64,000 nt of DNA, from contig CM043944.1 in the NCBI GenBank assembly GCA_014529385.2, positions 56,033,768 to 56,097,767 of the forward strand, read 5' to 3'. Origin of the DNA: Adiantum capillus-veneris. Taxonomy: Eukaryota > Streptophyta > Polypodiopsida > Polypodiales > Pteridaceae. The translations under genes and the position numbers were made by a program. The notes beneath the pieces are model-generated. The model was not told the origin of the DNA. It was given only the letters and a program-made list of their open reading frames with translations, and did not search any database. Positions 43,561 through 56,019 of this stretch are shown piece by piece. Within the stretch, counting starts at the first letter, position 1. Each line of letters begins with the position of its first letter.

Positions 43561-43897
43561 TTTCAATATTCATTCTATCCTAAAGATATTATGGATTTCT
43601 TTCATTTAATAGCATGCATCAATTTATTGTATAATTTGTTTTATTGATATATTTATACAAGAATTAGATCAATTCCTAAACTCTCACTAATATTTTATAT
43701 GCTTTATATTTTCATGGGGTCAATTAATATAACACTCATACATAAGGGCATAAGGAAAAGCAAAGATTTTGGGTGCAATTCTTTTACCATTGAATTGAAT
43801 TGTTGGATGTTCTCCATGTGGAATTTAAACGTTTTTTGATTTTAATGTGTGCATATGGAAGTGCCTTCCCACTCTCTCACTTTGTTGGACTTTAGGT

Positions 43898-43941
<44 letters not shown>

Positions 43942-44112
43942 GGCCGCCGTAAATGTTTACCTTGTTTAATACAACTAGTGTGTGACCCGCGCGTTGCTGC
44001 GACCAAGAAAAGCATGGCCATTGGGTCACATACACATCACACACATTTTGTAAGTGTGGATAAGTGTCTATATGCACATAAGTTTAGAGAGTGGATCACT
44101 CCAAGAAGATGA

Positions 44113-44160
<48 letters not shown>

Positions 44161-44231
44161 GGTCTTGAGATCAAGGTTTGTCAAGTAGATCTTTGATATC
44201 TATTCTCATCAATAAAAGTTCTCTTCTTCTT

Positions 44232-44302
<71 letters not shown>

Positions 44303-44486
44303 TTGGGATGGAGACTTGTCAAGTAGATCTTTGAGATCTATCTTAGTGAATAAAAAGAGAAAACTATAATAACCATTGACTGTGGTGGATTGGGTATCAA
44401 AATTCCCTCTTAAAAACCAACTCTTAAATTGAAGGCATGTCAGGTTAGAAATTTGAGATCTCTTAGTGTGTTCCTATGATATTAAT

Positions 44487-44551
<65 letters not shown>

Positions 44552-44634
44552 ATGCTGCTCAATTACTGTCTTTGTCTCCCTCTATCAATCTTTCTCTCCC
44601 TATGGGAAAATTCAAGCCCATAAAGAGCTATCAC

Positions 44635-44723
<89 letters not shown>

Positions 44724-44815
44724 ACATAATGGCATTCAAGCCCCCAATCACCCTTTCTATCCCCCTCCATCAATCTTTCTCTTTTGATGGGCAAATGGAA
44801 GCCCATAAGGAGCTG

Positions 44816-44892
<77 letters not shown>
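43898..44892. repeat. Cluster of six CT and compound CT/CA microsatellites
   Basis: CT runs at about 43899-43938, 44120-44156, 44237-44268, 44490-44527, 44639-44681 and 44820-44851; the last four switch directly to CA runs. The linkers are related (for example CCTATGGG/TTGATGGG, AAGCCCATAA, GAGCT), so whole microsatellite-plus-linker units were duplicated. 44900-45590 has no gene. Confidence 0.9.
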
Positions 44893-45589
44893 AAACTTAG
44901 GAAATTGTAATTGGAAGCATTCCAAACAAATTGTCTCTACAAAAATGTAGATGTAATACAATTTTGACAATTAATCTTTGTTGGTATCTTCTCCAGTAAG
45001 GATATGCTCAGCTGCATGGCCTTGATCTCTTTATGTGAAATAAATTTTCAAGATTAACAATCCTTCAAGCAATCGATGCCTCTATATGAAGGAAATCTTC
45101 AAAAGTTCTACGTCAAAATGCAATGTCTTATGTAGCAAAAATGCAAGAGCCTCTCCTTCGAAAAAGTTGTTGAAATCATTATCTACATATCCAAATTCTA
45201 ATGGCAATATAATTATACACACATCACCTAATCTCATGAGTCCAAATCCACAATCTCAAATAACAGTTCTCATTTCCCTCAAACCACCCTTTACTTTATT
45301 ATGAGCCTAAAAAATATACCTCAATAGCCAATAGTATAACTATCTCAATCCAGCACAATAGTTTCACCCTCTTTTGGTTTTCACAACCATAGGTCCTTGA
45401 GCCGTAATCAAGACCCTATCAATGTATATTAGGATACTTCATCTTGGATTTCCATAATCTTTCCCTCGTAAGGCTGGCATGTCTACAAACTCTAACACCG
45501 GCACTCTTTTATTTTACGGAGTATGTGAAAGCCGAAGTAGCTAGTGCTAGTTAGATAACACATTTCTCATTCCAAAATGCCTAACTCCA

Positions 45590-45643
45590 TTTCTCCTCGA
45601 AATGGTATGTAGTTGCTTTAGGAATGATGTTGTTTTGCCAAGG

Positions 45644-45681
<38 letters not shown>

Positions 45682-46170
45682 GTTGGTGTCCCATGCAAGG
45701 GTGTAACAATTTTTTGGTAGGTGCACCTCTCCTCTTTGTGCATAGCTTGTACTCGAGGTCGTGAGAGAGTGATTGTGGATGTACTGAGCGTGAAACTTTT
45801 CAATGCCTCTCATGCCCTTCCATTTTAAGTCTGTTGGAAACTTGTGTTCACAAAAAGAAATAGACTTTAATGCATTTTTAACCGGTTAAGATTGTAAAAC
45901 ACGGGCTACATTCTAAGCTTGCCTTGAAGAAAATCAATAAATGTTGCAAGTTTCAATGTAAACAATTCTTCAAGTTTCAATGTTACTGGCAATTCTTCAT
46001 ATTTTAACCTAAGAATTGAAAGTGTTTTATTTGTGTCCTTATTTATTAAATTACTTCAGTTATAAAAAATAGTATAAGTATATGAAGCATTTCTTATCGT
46101 AAAATTGACTCCCTTTTTTTAAAAACAATGTATAATTGCTTATGGAGGGTTGCCAACTTGTTGGGAAAAC

Positions 46171-46233
<63 letters not shown>

Positions 46234-46661
46234 AACGCCAGTGTCCCATGCGAGAGTGAAATAGATTTTTGAGAGGTGCACTTTCCTCTTCATGCATAGT
46301 TTGTGCATGAGGTGGCAAGAGAGTGACCGTTGATGTACCAAACATCTAAGTTTTCAGTGCCTCTCATACCCTTCCATTTTGGGTCTATTGGAGACTTGTG
46401 TTCGCAAAAAAAGGGCTTAGTGTACTTTTAACTTGCTAAAATTATAAGACCCAAGCTACATTCCAAGATTTCCTTGAAGAAAAATCATAAAATTTTGCAA
46501 GTTTTACTGTAATATCGATAATTCTTCAATTTTAACCTAAAAGTTTGAAGAGTTTTATTTGTTTACTTATTTATTAAATTACTACAATTAAAAATATATA
46601 TAAGTAGATGAATCATTTCTTATCTTGTCATTGCTTTTGGTTGGCTACCAGGTTGTTGGGG

Positions 46662-46696
<35 letters not shown>

Positions 46697-47751
46697 TGTC
46701 GGTGCTCCACGTGAGGATGTCCTTCCCTCCTTTCTTTGCAAAGCATGTCCTCAAGGTGAGGAAAGTAATCTTGGATGTACTAAGTATCCAACTTTTCAAT
46801 GTATATGATCCCCTTTCATTTTGGGGCTATTCAAAATCAATGTTCGCAAAAAATCGAGGTTTATTATATTTTTTATCAGCTTAAATTGTAAAATCCCAGA
46901 TAGACTCCAAGCTTACCTTGAAGAAAATCTGTAAAATTTTCCTTTAGTATAAATATCATCAATTCTTCAAATTTGACCTAAAAGTTGAAAGAGTTTTTAG
47001 TGTGCCCCTTATTTACTTTAAAATTAATATGATCAAGAAAAAAAGATTTGGTGCCCTCCATGAGAAGCCCCCCGTCTCCCCCCTCTCCCTTCCCTCTCTA
47101 TAACTAACACACACACACACACACACACACACATGTTCTTCCATTTTGGGACTATTTGGAACTATGTTCGATAAAAAGTGGGTCTAGAATTACAAAATCC
47201 TAGCTAGATTCCAAAATTTTCCTTGAAGTAAATTGCTTAAATTTTGAAGGTGTACATACGAACAATCTCTTCAATTTTCAAATTTTATGGCCAGTGGCCT
47301 TTGTAAAGCAAAGTTGAGGGACCCTCAATTGTCTTTCTCAAGGAAAAGTACAGTCTTCTTTAAAAGAAAAATTAAAGTCAGCCCCTTTTTTAAACTTGTC
47401 AGCTGAAGGCTGAAAGTTGAAATGGTTCACTCTGCACAAGTTTGAACGTTCATAGAAATGAAACAAAGGCTCATAGAAATGAAAGTTGAAATGGTTCACT
47501 CTGCACAAGTTTCAACGTTCATAGAAATGAAACAAAGGCTCATAGAAATGAAACATTCTGTAAAGTTTTAAGATGATAAAATATCAAGATAGAATCACCG
47601 TTCAAATTTGAGTGCTCTCTCTAGATTTGTGTAAAAAGAAAAGGGGAATTCTTTCATTGGATTCAAAAGGAAAATTAGAGCCACTTTTCAAAGCACTTTT
47701 AAGAGGAAAAATAGAGTCACCCTCCATTGAGCACTGTTATGTTTCCAAGGC

Positions 47752-47800
<49 letters not shown>

Positions 47801-48362
47801 GTGTTACACGTGATGATGTAATAGATTTTCAACAAGTGCTTCCCTCCTTTCTTTGAAAAGCATGTCCCCAAGGTGAGGAGAGTAATCTTGGATGTACTAA
47901 GTATCCAATTTTTAATGTATATCATCCCCTTTCATTTTGGGACGATTCGAAATCAGTGTTTGCAAAAAATTGAGGTTTATTATGTTTTTAACCAACTTAA
48001 ATTGTAAAATCCCGGATAGACTCCAAGCTTACCTTGAAGAAAATCCGCAAAATTTCGCTTTAGTATAAATATCATCAATTCTTCAAATTTTGACCTAAAA
48101 ATTGAAAAAGTTTTTAGTGTGCCCCTTATTTACTTTAAAATTAATATGATCAAGAAAAAAAGATTTGGTGCCCTCCTTGAGAAGCCCCGCCCCCCCCCCC
48201 CCCCCCCTCTCCCTTCCCTCTCTATAACACACACACACACACACACATGTCCTTCCATTTTGGGACTATTTGAAACTATGTTTGATAAAAAGTGGGTCTA
48301 AAATTAAAAATTCCTTACTAGATTTCAAATTTTCCTTAAAGTAAATTGCTAAAATTTTGAAG
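45590..48362 (+). repeat. Long-period repeat array (~1.1-kb unit), direct orientation
   Basis: Blocks starting with a CT, GT or CA run and containing GTGCTTCCCTCCTTTCTTTG, AAGCATGTCC, GGATGTACTAAGTATCCA, CTCCAAGCTTACCTTGAAG and TAGTGTGCCCCTTATTTAC recur at about 45.65, 46.18, 46.67 and 47.76 kb. The best unit runs about 46700-47811. Two sub-blocks inside a unit (around CATTTTGGGACTATT and TTGAAG) are themselves related. A direct 76-bp duplication lies at 47407-47556. The last copy is cut at 48362 by a LINE insertion. No protein is coded. Confidence 0.8.
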
Positions 48363-50340
48363 GAATGCTCAGTGGCACTAAAATCTCTTGGCAATGAAAA
48401 GTTCCCTAACTGGGATGGACTGACGGCTGAAGTTTTCAGGGAATTTTGGGATGCTCAATGGTCCAGGTACACGGATGGCCAATCTAGCTATTTCCAAAGT
48501 GTCGTTGGATGCAAGTGTTAAGAGAGGGCTTATCAAGCGCATCCCCAAACAGATCTGCTGCTCTGAACTTAAACATTGGCATCCCATTACAATGATGTCA
48601 GTAGCATAAAAAATTATTGCCAAAGCGATAGCTCTCAGACTTGCCCCCCTCCTGAGTCGGATCATCTCTCCCCATCAACACGGGTTCATTAAAGGGAGAT
48701 CTATATATGACAATATCTTGGCAGCAATGGTAGGAATAGAGTATGCATCCTTCTCCAAGAAAGAGTGCATCTGCAGGTTGGACCTGACAAAGCCTATGAT
48801 AGGATAGAATGGTCCTATATAGAAGAAGTCATGGGAGCTCTGGGCTTTGGGCCTCTCCTTTGTCGTCTCATACGCACACTTGGCGTTGGCACCCAATCAG
48901 AGCTCCTGTTTAATGACAGAATTGTGGGCTCTTTTGAGGTGAAAATCTCTATTAAGCAAGGATGTCCCCTGGCCCACTTGCTTTTCGCCATCGGGTCGCA
49001 TCCTCTCATTACGATGCTCGAAGCCAATGCTGCACGGGGAGAGATTCAAGGTCTCGCATTGCCAGGAAACGACCAGCTATTGGCCAAAATGTTCACATAT
49101 GATTCACTCCTATTCTTGAAGGCGTGCCCTCAAGTTGTCAAGCGAGCTCTAGAGATTGTGCAAACATTTGCCGTGGCCTCGGGATCCAAGTGCAATATAG
49201 AGAAGTCAAGACTAATCTCCCTATTGGAGAACGAATCCTTTGACCCTGTAGTCTAAACAGGAGAGATTATCTCAAAAGGGAGTGTATTTAGACACTTGGT
49301 AGCCCTTCTAGGGATGGACGTAACCCACAATCAAAGATTTTAATGGGTCCTTGAAAAAATAAGCGCCAAAATGAGAAGGTGGGAGTTCATTCTCCTACCC
49401 TTCCAAAGCCGTATTAGAGTGATCAATGCTTTTATGATCCCGTATATTTCTTTCCTCAGCCCTGTGCTCAAGATGGCTAAATGTAACTGGAAAGATTTCT
49501 TAAAACCATTGAAAAGGTTTCTTTGGAAGAAAAACACGAACACCTCTTGGCCATGGCAGTGGGCTAGATGGGAGGTAGTTGCACGCTCGGTAGACCAAGG
49601 AGGGCTCGGCATTTTTAACCCTATATCCCATGCTGAGGGCCTTTGTGCCAAATTTATGGTCTCATTGGCTAAATAGGACCAAGCTTGGGCTATCATGACC
49701 AAGGAAATGCTTGATGCAGCAAAAATGGGATCAAAAGGGGGAAAGTGGAAGGGGGTTGTGATGCACGACAAACTTCTCGCCCCGAAGTGGTCTTATCTTA
49801 GATCTGGTGGACTCTCAGGGGAGCTGATGAGGAAGTGCAAAAGTGCAGCTGAGGTTTTGGAATGGGGGGAAGTAACTAGATACTTTAAGAAGTTCATTTT
49901 GCATTGGTCCCCTTGGCTCTCTAAAATATTGGGGCCGCCACAAAGCCCCTATTGGATAGAAATGGCTAGGAATGTGAATAAAAACCTGCTCATTTGACTA
50001 GTGAAACTTTGGGATGGCAACAGGAAGTGTTGAAAAACTGCTGACTCATTAGCCATCCAATTTCAACTGAATGGCTTTGGGACCTTACTAGTCTACAGGG
50101 TGATAAAAGAGCTTGATAAGGTGGTGATGCCAATTTGTGAATCCAACTCTGAATGGGACGCTTGGAGATGGCCCGGGAGTAGCCTCTTTTGGAAACCACA
50201 CTCTAAAGGCATTTACCATACATTAATGCACGAGGCTAATTGGTGTAGCCCCCTCAACAAATTATGGAAGAGGCACTTGACGGAAAAACGGTGGGAGGGA
50301 GTCATGGAGAACATCTGGAAGACAAGGTTGCCTCAGTATA
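48363..50340 (+). pseudogene. LINE (L1-type) ORF2 fragment: reverse transcriptase to C-terminal part
   Basis: The 5'-truncated LINE starts at 48363 inside the repeat unit. RT motifs in order: HWHPITMMSV, HQHGFIKGRSIYDNI, a DKAYDRIEWSYI segment (48780-48830), IKQGCPLAHLLFAI and FTYDSLLFL, where plant L1 elements normally have F-A-D-D; here Thr-Tyr-Asp replaces the Ala-Asp-Asp core. Further on come MRRWEFILLPFQSRI, FLSPVLKMAKC and GGLGIFNP. Stops and frameshifts are frequent. It ends abruptly at KTRLPQYM (50340), and the expected next segment, IFLWKVMWGVLLTG, is found in inverted orientation at 52523. Left flank and the inverted poly-A end carry a target duplication close to AAAATTTGAAGG. Confidence 0.85.
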
Positions 50341-50479
50341 TGAAAGGGGATGATATACATTGAAAAGTTGGATACTTAGTACATCCAAGATAGATTATTG
50401 TCCTCACCTTGAGGACATGCTTTGCAAAGAAAGGAGGGAAGCACCTATTGAAAATCTATTACATCATCACGTGTAGCAC

Positions 50480-50517
<38 letters not shown>

Positions 50518-51028
50518 TCCTGGAAACATAACACTATTCAATGGAAGGTGACTCTATTTTTCCTCTCGAAAGCACTTTGAAGAGTGGCTCTATTTTTTTT
50601 TTTGAATGCTATAAAAAAACTTTTCTTTCTACACAAATCTAGAGAGAGCACTCCAATTTGAAGGATGATTTTATTTTGATATTTTATCATTTTAAAACTT
50701 TACAAAATGCTTCACTTCTATGAACCTTGGAACCCGTGAACCATTTCAACTTTCAACCTTGAGACGAAGAGTTTAAAACAAGGGTTGACTTTAATTTTTC
50801 TTTTAAGAAAGACTTTATTTTTTATTGGCTCAACTTTGCTTTACAAAGGCCAATGGCCAATGGCCAATGTTCGTATGTACACCTTCAAAATTTTGATTTA
50901 CTTCAAGGAAAATTTGGAATCTAGCTAGAATTTTGTAATTTAAACTCACTTTTTATCGAACATAGTTTCAAATAGTCCCAAAATGAAAGGGTATGTGTGT
51001 GTGTGTGTGCGCATGTATGCGTGTTATA

Positions 51029-51064
<36 letters not shown>

Positions 51065-51451
51065 CTTCTCAAGGAGGGCACCAAAGCTTTATTCTTGGTC
51101 TTATTAATTTTAAAGTAAATAAGGGGCACACTAAAAACTCTTTCAATTTTTAGGTCAAAATTTGAATAATTGATGATATTTATACTAAAGCAAAATTTTA
51201 CGGATTTTCTTCAAGGTAAGCTTGGCGTCTATCTAGGATTTTACAATTTAAGATGGTTAAAAACATAATAAACCTCGATTTTTTGCAAACACTGATTTTG
51301 AATAGTCCCAAAGTGAAAGGAAATGATATACATTGAAAAGTTGGATACTTAGTACATCCAAGATTATTATTCTCACCTTGAGGACATGCTTTGCAAAGAA
51401 AGGAGGGAAGCACCTATTGAAAATCTATTACATCATCATGTGTAACACTAT

Positions 51452-51518
<67 letters not shown>

Positions 51519-51930
51519 CCCTGGAAATATAACACTGCTCAATGGAGAGCGACTCTTTTTCCTCTTGAAAGCACTTTGAACAGTGTCTCTAATTTTCCTT
51601 TTGAATGCCATAAAAGAATCCCCTTTTCTTTCTACACAACTCTAGAGAGAGCACTCAAATTTGAAGGATGATTCTATTTTGATATCTTATTATTTTAAAA
51701 CTTTACAAAATGTTTCATTTCTATGGACCTTCCAACTTGTGAACCATATCAACTTTCAACGTTTTTTTATTGACAAGTTTCAAAAAGTGTTGACTTTAAT
51801 TTTTGTTTTAAGAAAGACTTTACTTTTCCTTGAGAAAGCCAAGTGAGGGTGGCTCAACTTTGCTTTACAAAGGCCAATGGCCATAAAATTTGAAAATTGA
51901 AGAGATTGTTTATACGTATACCTTTAAATT
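50341..51930 (-). repeat. Long-period repeat array, inverted copies
   Basis: The same blocks as in 45590-48362, read on the - strand, including GA runs (50480-50514, 51453-51513), a G34 run (51031-51064) and the GGATGTACTAAGTATCCA block at about 50365-50390 and 51340-51363. Re-inverting 50341-52523 would make them continue the direct array. Confidence 0.8.
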
Positions 51931-52523
51931 TTTTTTTTGGTAAAACTCACAGTTGTGAATGGATAGTATTAAGAACATCAAAAATATACACCAATCATCG
52001 AGCTCAGATCGAGCCTTGCAGGTCAAAGGATTACAACTTACGTGCTTCACAAAGAAACCACTATTACTCCTCGGCTTTACTTATTACAAGATGTTATGAA
52101 TTATTCTAGACCAGTCCTCCAAGGCTTGTTTGCCTCTGATCATGTGGATCATCACTCTGCTCTCTTGTATATTTCACAAAAGCTTGCCACAGCAAGATCC
52201 CCCTCAAACACGCGGTGGTTCCTTGCTTGCCAAATATGTTGCAAGAAGTAGTACCTGATTATTTGAGTGTAGACTAGAAGAGTAGGACTTCCCAACCTAT
52301 TACTACCAAGGAACAGATCATTCTTGAATAACTTAATTTTCCATGTCCTTTGAATCCACTTGCATATTTTCCCATCCATGCCCTTATTGTCTGGCATCCC
52401 ATGAAAAGGTGGGCTAGGTCTTCACTAGCTATTCTGCACCCGGAGCAACGATCTGACGCGATGCCTCTTTCTTGTATCTTCACGCCCGTCAGCAAAACAC
52501 CCCACATCACTTTCCACAGAAAT
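51931..52523 (-). pseudogene. LINE 3' end: zf-RVT domain and poly-A tail, inverted
   Basis: On the - strand it begins IFLWKVMWGVLLTGVKIQERG, then CSGCRIASEDLAHLFMGCQTIRAW, the zinc-binding C-x2-C...H-x4-C motif typical of the C-terminus of plant L1 ORF2, then WEVLLF in one frame and YYFLQHIWQARNHRVFEG in the next. It ends with a short A run at about 51931-51941. Its start is exactly what is missing after 50340, so it was probably the 3' end of the 48363-50340 LINE before an inversion. Confidence 0.85.
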
Positions 52524-52865
52524 ATCAATTCTTCAAATTTTGATCTAAAAATTGAAAGAGTTTTTAGTGTGCCCCTTATTTACTTTAAAATTAATAGGAT
52601 CAAGAAAAAAGATTTGGTGCCCTCCTTGAGAAGCCCCCCCCCCCTTTCCCTCTCTATAACACACATACACGCACACATACACATGTGCTTCCATTTTGGG
52701 ACTATTTGAAACTGTGTTCGATAAAAAGTGGGTCTAAAATTACAAAATCCTAGCTAAATTCCAAATTTTCCTTGAGGTAAATCGCTAAAATTTTGAAGGT
52801 GTACATACGAACAATCCCTTCAATTTTAAAATTTTATGGCCATTGGCCTTTGTAAAGCAAAGTAC
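52524..52865 (+). repeat. Partial long-period repeat unit between LINE fragments
   Basis: Direct-orientation copy from ATATCAATTCTTC through TAGTGTGCCCCTTATTTAC to GGCCTTTGTAAAGCAAAG. It sits between the inverted LINE 3' end and the start of the second LINE. Confidence 0.8.
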
Positions 52866-54801
52866 TATGATTGACCTTAGATCGAGAGGCTAGGCAAAAA
52901 ATATCCATTGCAAGCCAGAAATTCATTGAAGTAGTGTTATCATTGTTAAGAAGAGCGTTAGTGTCATCAACGAAAAGTGAGAGGCATTGCTGCTTATGGC
53001 TATTGGGGAGGGGGATCCCTCTAATAAGCCCTTCATACATCCTACCTTTGACGAGGGTTTAATCCATCAGCACTAATAGCGAACAGGAGAGGGGCTAGGG
53101 GGCAACCTTGCCTAATTGATCTATTGGGTTCAAAGAATCTAGAGAGAGAGTCATTAAGAGAGACCCTCGCTCTGGCATGCCCAAATAAGGTGGTTACAAA
53201 TCGGATTAGACCCAGACCAAACCCCATTTTTTCCAAACTTTGAAGGATGAAGGACCATTCAAGGCGGTCATAGGCCTTATCAAAGTCTATTTTAACAAAT
53301 ACAAAATCAATTCCAGAGTCTTCAACATATTCAATGCCTTCCCATAAGGCTATGACCGCCTCGATAATTCTTCTACCCTTGATGAATCCTTTTTGTTCCA
53401 CACTTATCCACTTCATGAGGAGAGGAGTCATCCGAAGAGCAACCACCTTGGCAAATATTTTGTAACAGGTAGTAAGCATGGTGATAGGCCGCCAATTGGC
53501 AAGGTCTTCCCTGGCACCTTTCTTGTGATAATCCTACTGTTAATAGAGTAAGGTAAAGCTTTATGTCGGACTGAATCCTCCCATACTTGCAATAGGAAAG
53601 GGGCTAACACTTCCTTGAAGACCTGAAAAAATTCTGAAGGAAGTCCATCAATTCCCGGGAACTTGTGGGGGGCTAGAGATTCTATAGCTGTTCTGATTTC
53701 GGAGAGGGAGAAGGGGAGGTCTAAGGACAATCTTGCTCCTTCACCAATCACCGAGAGTCTGCACTTCCATATCACTTCTCTGGCTGCTACTACTGGATCA
53801 GTTACCTCTTCTTTCGGGGCAAAGAGTTTACCGAAGTAATTACGGGTATAATCAAGGTTTTCATTCTCAGTCTGAATAGCATTGTCTGAGACCACGAAGA
53901 GCTTCTTTTTTCGGAGTATTTTAAACATCAGTTTATTAGGATGATCTATCTTCAAGGGACACCATTCTCTAAAGAAAAGAGAAGTGTGTTTGCAGGCTAT
54001 GTCCTCCTCCTATTTGATTCTGGCCCTTAGCTCCAAGATGGTGTTTTGGGATGATTCATCCTGTATGCCCGCCTCAAGCTCTACGAGAGCACTGTAGATC
54101 TGATCACGTCTCTTCCTTCTAATTAAAGAGACTTATTTTCTGAACTTCGAGAGAAACTTCTGTGTTTCCTTACTGCTAGGGACCAGGCAGCAGCTGGTCT
54201 AGAAGATCTAGAAAAATGTCTGGCCTAGATAGATAGGACCGCTTCTTGAACCATCGGAAGCTTGAATAGGGAGGGATCAGTGTGAAACCATTGGTTTCTT
54301 ATTTTGTTGGCTTTTTGGTCGATAGTGGTAATGATGGGGTAATCGTTGGAGAGACAAGAGTTGAAGCTGACTTTCGTTTTGACCCTACTAAACGAGTTAG
54401 CGAGGGAGAGAGACACATAGGTTCTATCCAACCTAGCTTTCCTTGCCAGTTCACCTCTCGAGTAATTTTGCCAAGAAAACACACCTACCTCCCCGCAGTC
54501 CCAAAGATCATGATTAGCCTTGAGAAGTTCCCACGCTGATTTTTCCGCACCATGGACGACTACGTCCTTCCCCAAGAACATGTCATGAGAGGACTCCACC
54601 ATGTTGAAGTCACCTGTAAAGAAGGACCTTACCTTGAATATGGTCATGGTCCTCCCATAATTGCCTCCTTTGAGCAGTAGACCCTGCAGCATAAACTGAC
54701 ACTATGGTATAGTTAGGGATGTTAGACAAAGGGACCACAACCCAATGATCCCCTGATTGCACTACATTAGCTGCATCCACCCATTTACTAGGGATACCCA
54801 G
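52866..54801 (-). pseudogene. Second LINE ORF2: endonuclease (C-terminal part) and reverse transcriptase
   Basis: On the - strand, right after the hAT insertion site, the endonuclease continues with LLGIPSKWVDAANVV, YTIVSVYAAG, FFTGDFNMVES, RKARLDRTYVS and SNDYPIITT (the S-D-H motif changed to S-N-D). Linker and RT follow: HKFPGIDGLPSEFF, MTPLLMKWISVEQKGFIKGRRI, VKIDFDKAYDRLEWSF, RQGCPLAPLLFAI, and SLFVDDTNALL in which F-A-D-D is F-V-D-D. It is cut at 52866 after CLASRSKV. Several frameshifts separate the parts (near 54650, 53960 and 53450). Before the hAT insertion this LINE continued to 63157-63364. Its RT overlaps that of the first LINE in sequence, so the two are separate copies. Confidence 0.87.
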
Positions 54802-54810
54802 CAGGGATTT
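54802..54810 (+). repeat. Left terminal inverted repeat of the hAT element
   Basis: CAGGGATTT, matched by the right end at 63140-63148 on the other strand. CAGGG-type ends are typical of hAT elements. Confidence 0.9.
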
Positions 54811-54939
54811 CATTAACGTAATCATGATCGGGTGATTAAGTAAATAACTCTAGTATTTACACAAAAAAATCACGTGATCATGTTAATTGTTAACGTGACT
54901 TTGATGATGACCTGCAAAAACCCATAGAGCTAGTTAGCC

Positions 54940-55070
54940 CTCCGGGATTTCATAATTTCCCTGCGGGACCCGCCGGGTTCTTTCTCTTTTCCGGCGGGCC
55001 CGCTGAATATATGCAGTAGCCTGTCGGGCTCGCCGAGAAAACCAAAAAGCCCGGCAGGAGTAATTATATA
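54940..55070. other. GC-rich left subterminal region
   Basis: It contains CCGGGATTT, CCCGCCGGG, CCGGCGGGCCCGC, GTCGGGCTCGCCGAG and AAAAAGCCCGGCAGGAGT inside otherwise AT-rich DNA. Closely similar words occur in the right subterminal region (62895-63025), including an AAAAAAGCCC[AG]GC[AG]GGAGT block in the same orientation. Confidence 0.7.
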
Positions 55071-56019
55071 TAGTAAATAGTGTGCTAACCCCGGTCTTTT
55101 AGCTAGGCAAATCCTTGGGGAGTGTATCCAAGTGCCGGGTATTTTCATCTCCTTGTGATTTGACCTAAGGTTATAGAGTCATAGGTCCTTTTTTGGGCCG
55201 GACGTGATTCTTAATTCAGTAACCACTTCTAAACGATTTTAATTTGTTTACCGACATAAAGGTACGAAACCAAAACAACTAAAGACTTGGGGAATCATGC
55301 TCATTGCGAAGAAGCCATTGGTCCCAATGAGGGCTGTAATTGGTTTTAGAAGATGAGCATATGTAAATGACTAGTCAATAGTCAAGGGTCGGATGTCCTC
55401 TACTAGTGTACCGGGCATATAAAGATTTTTGAAGTCTTATATTTGAGTTGATTTACAATATAAGAGCTATAATTCTTGATTGGGTTAAAATAGATTTTAT
55501 ATATTGAATTGGTTGCATGGGTGGGCTACAATCCTTCACTGGGTACAAGTAGTCCCCAATTGGGTGATTATATTGAAGATTTAGTTGCGTTAGTTCATGC
55601 ATCGGTTTATACAGAGATTTCATTATTTATTACGATAGATTATTAGTGCATGAAATGACCAATTATATATTTTATTGCTTTCGTTTGTTTTTTTGTACCA
55701 AGTGAAATTAGATGTGTCTTATTATTTGCAAATCAAAGTGGACATATAAATAATCATTATGATAATAATTGCATAGAGAGATTCATAGCATTGTTATGTT
55801 TATTACCGCATGTATAGATTATATTGCAATGTGTATGGTTGCTCACAATATAGGTGATCGATATGTGGATTGACTAGCGTGCATTGAAAATCTCATATTG
55901 TGCATCATGGTTACTTTCATATTGAATGGTTTTTAAATTATAATATATATTGAAAATAAAAACATTCTTTTTAGTTTGTAACATCTTGTTCTTTTCTCTT
56001 CAGTTTTAATTTAAAAGCA
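55071..56019. other. No gene; leader of the hAT transposase
   Basis: AT-rich, with no reading frame of note. It lies between the subterminal region and the transposase start codon, so it probably held the transposase promoter and 5' UTR. Confidence 0.45.

Noticed and set aside
52866-54801. Treating the 48.4-50.3 kb and 52.9-54.8 kb LINE parts as one element split by an inversion
   Set aside because: Both contain the same RT segment (GFIKGR, DKAYDR, QGCPLA), so they must be two separate copies. Only the 51931-52523 piece fits as the missing end of the first.
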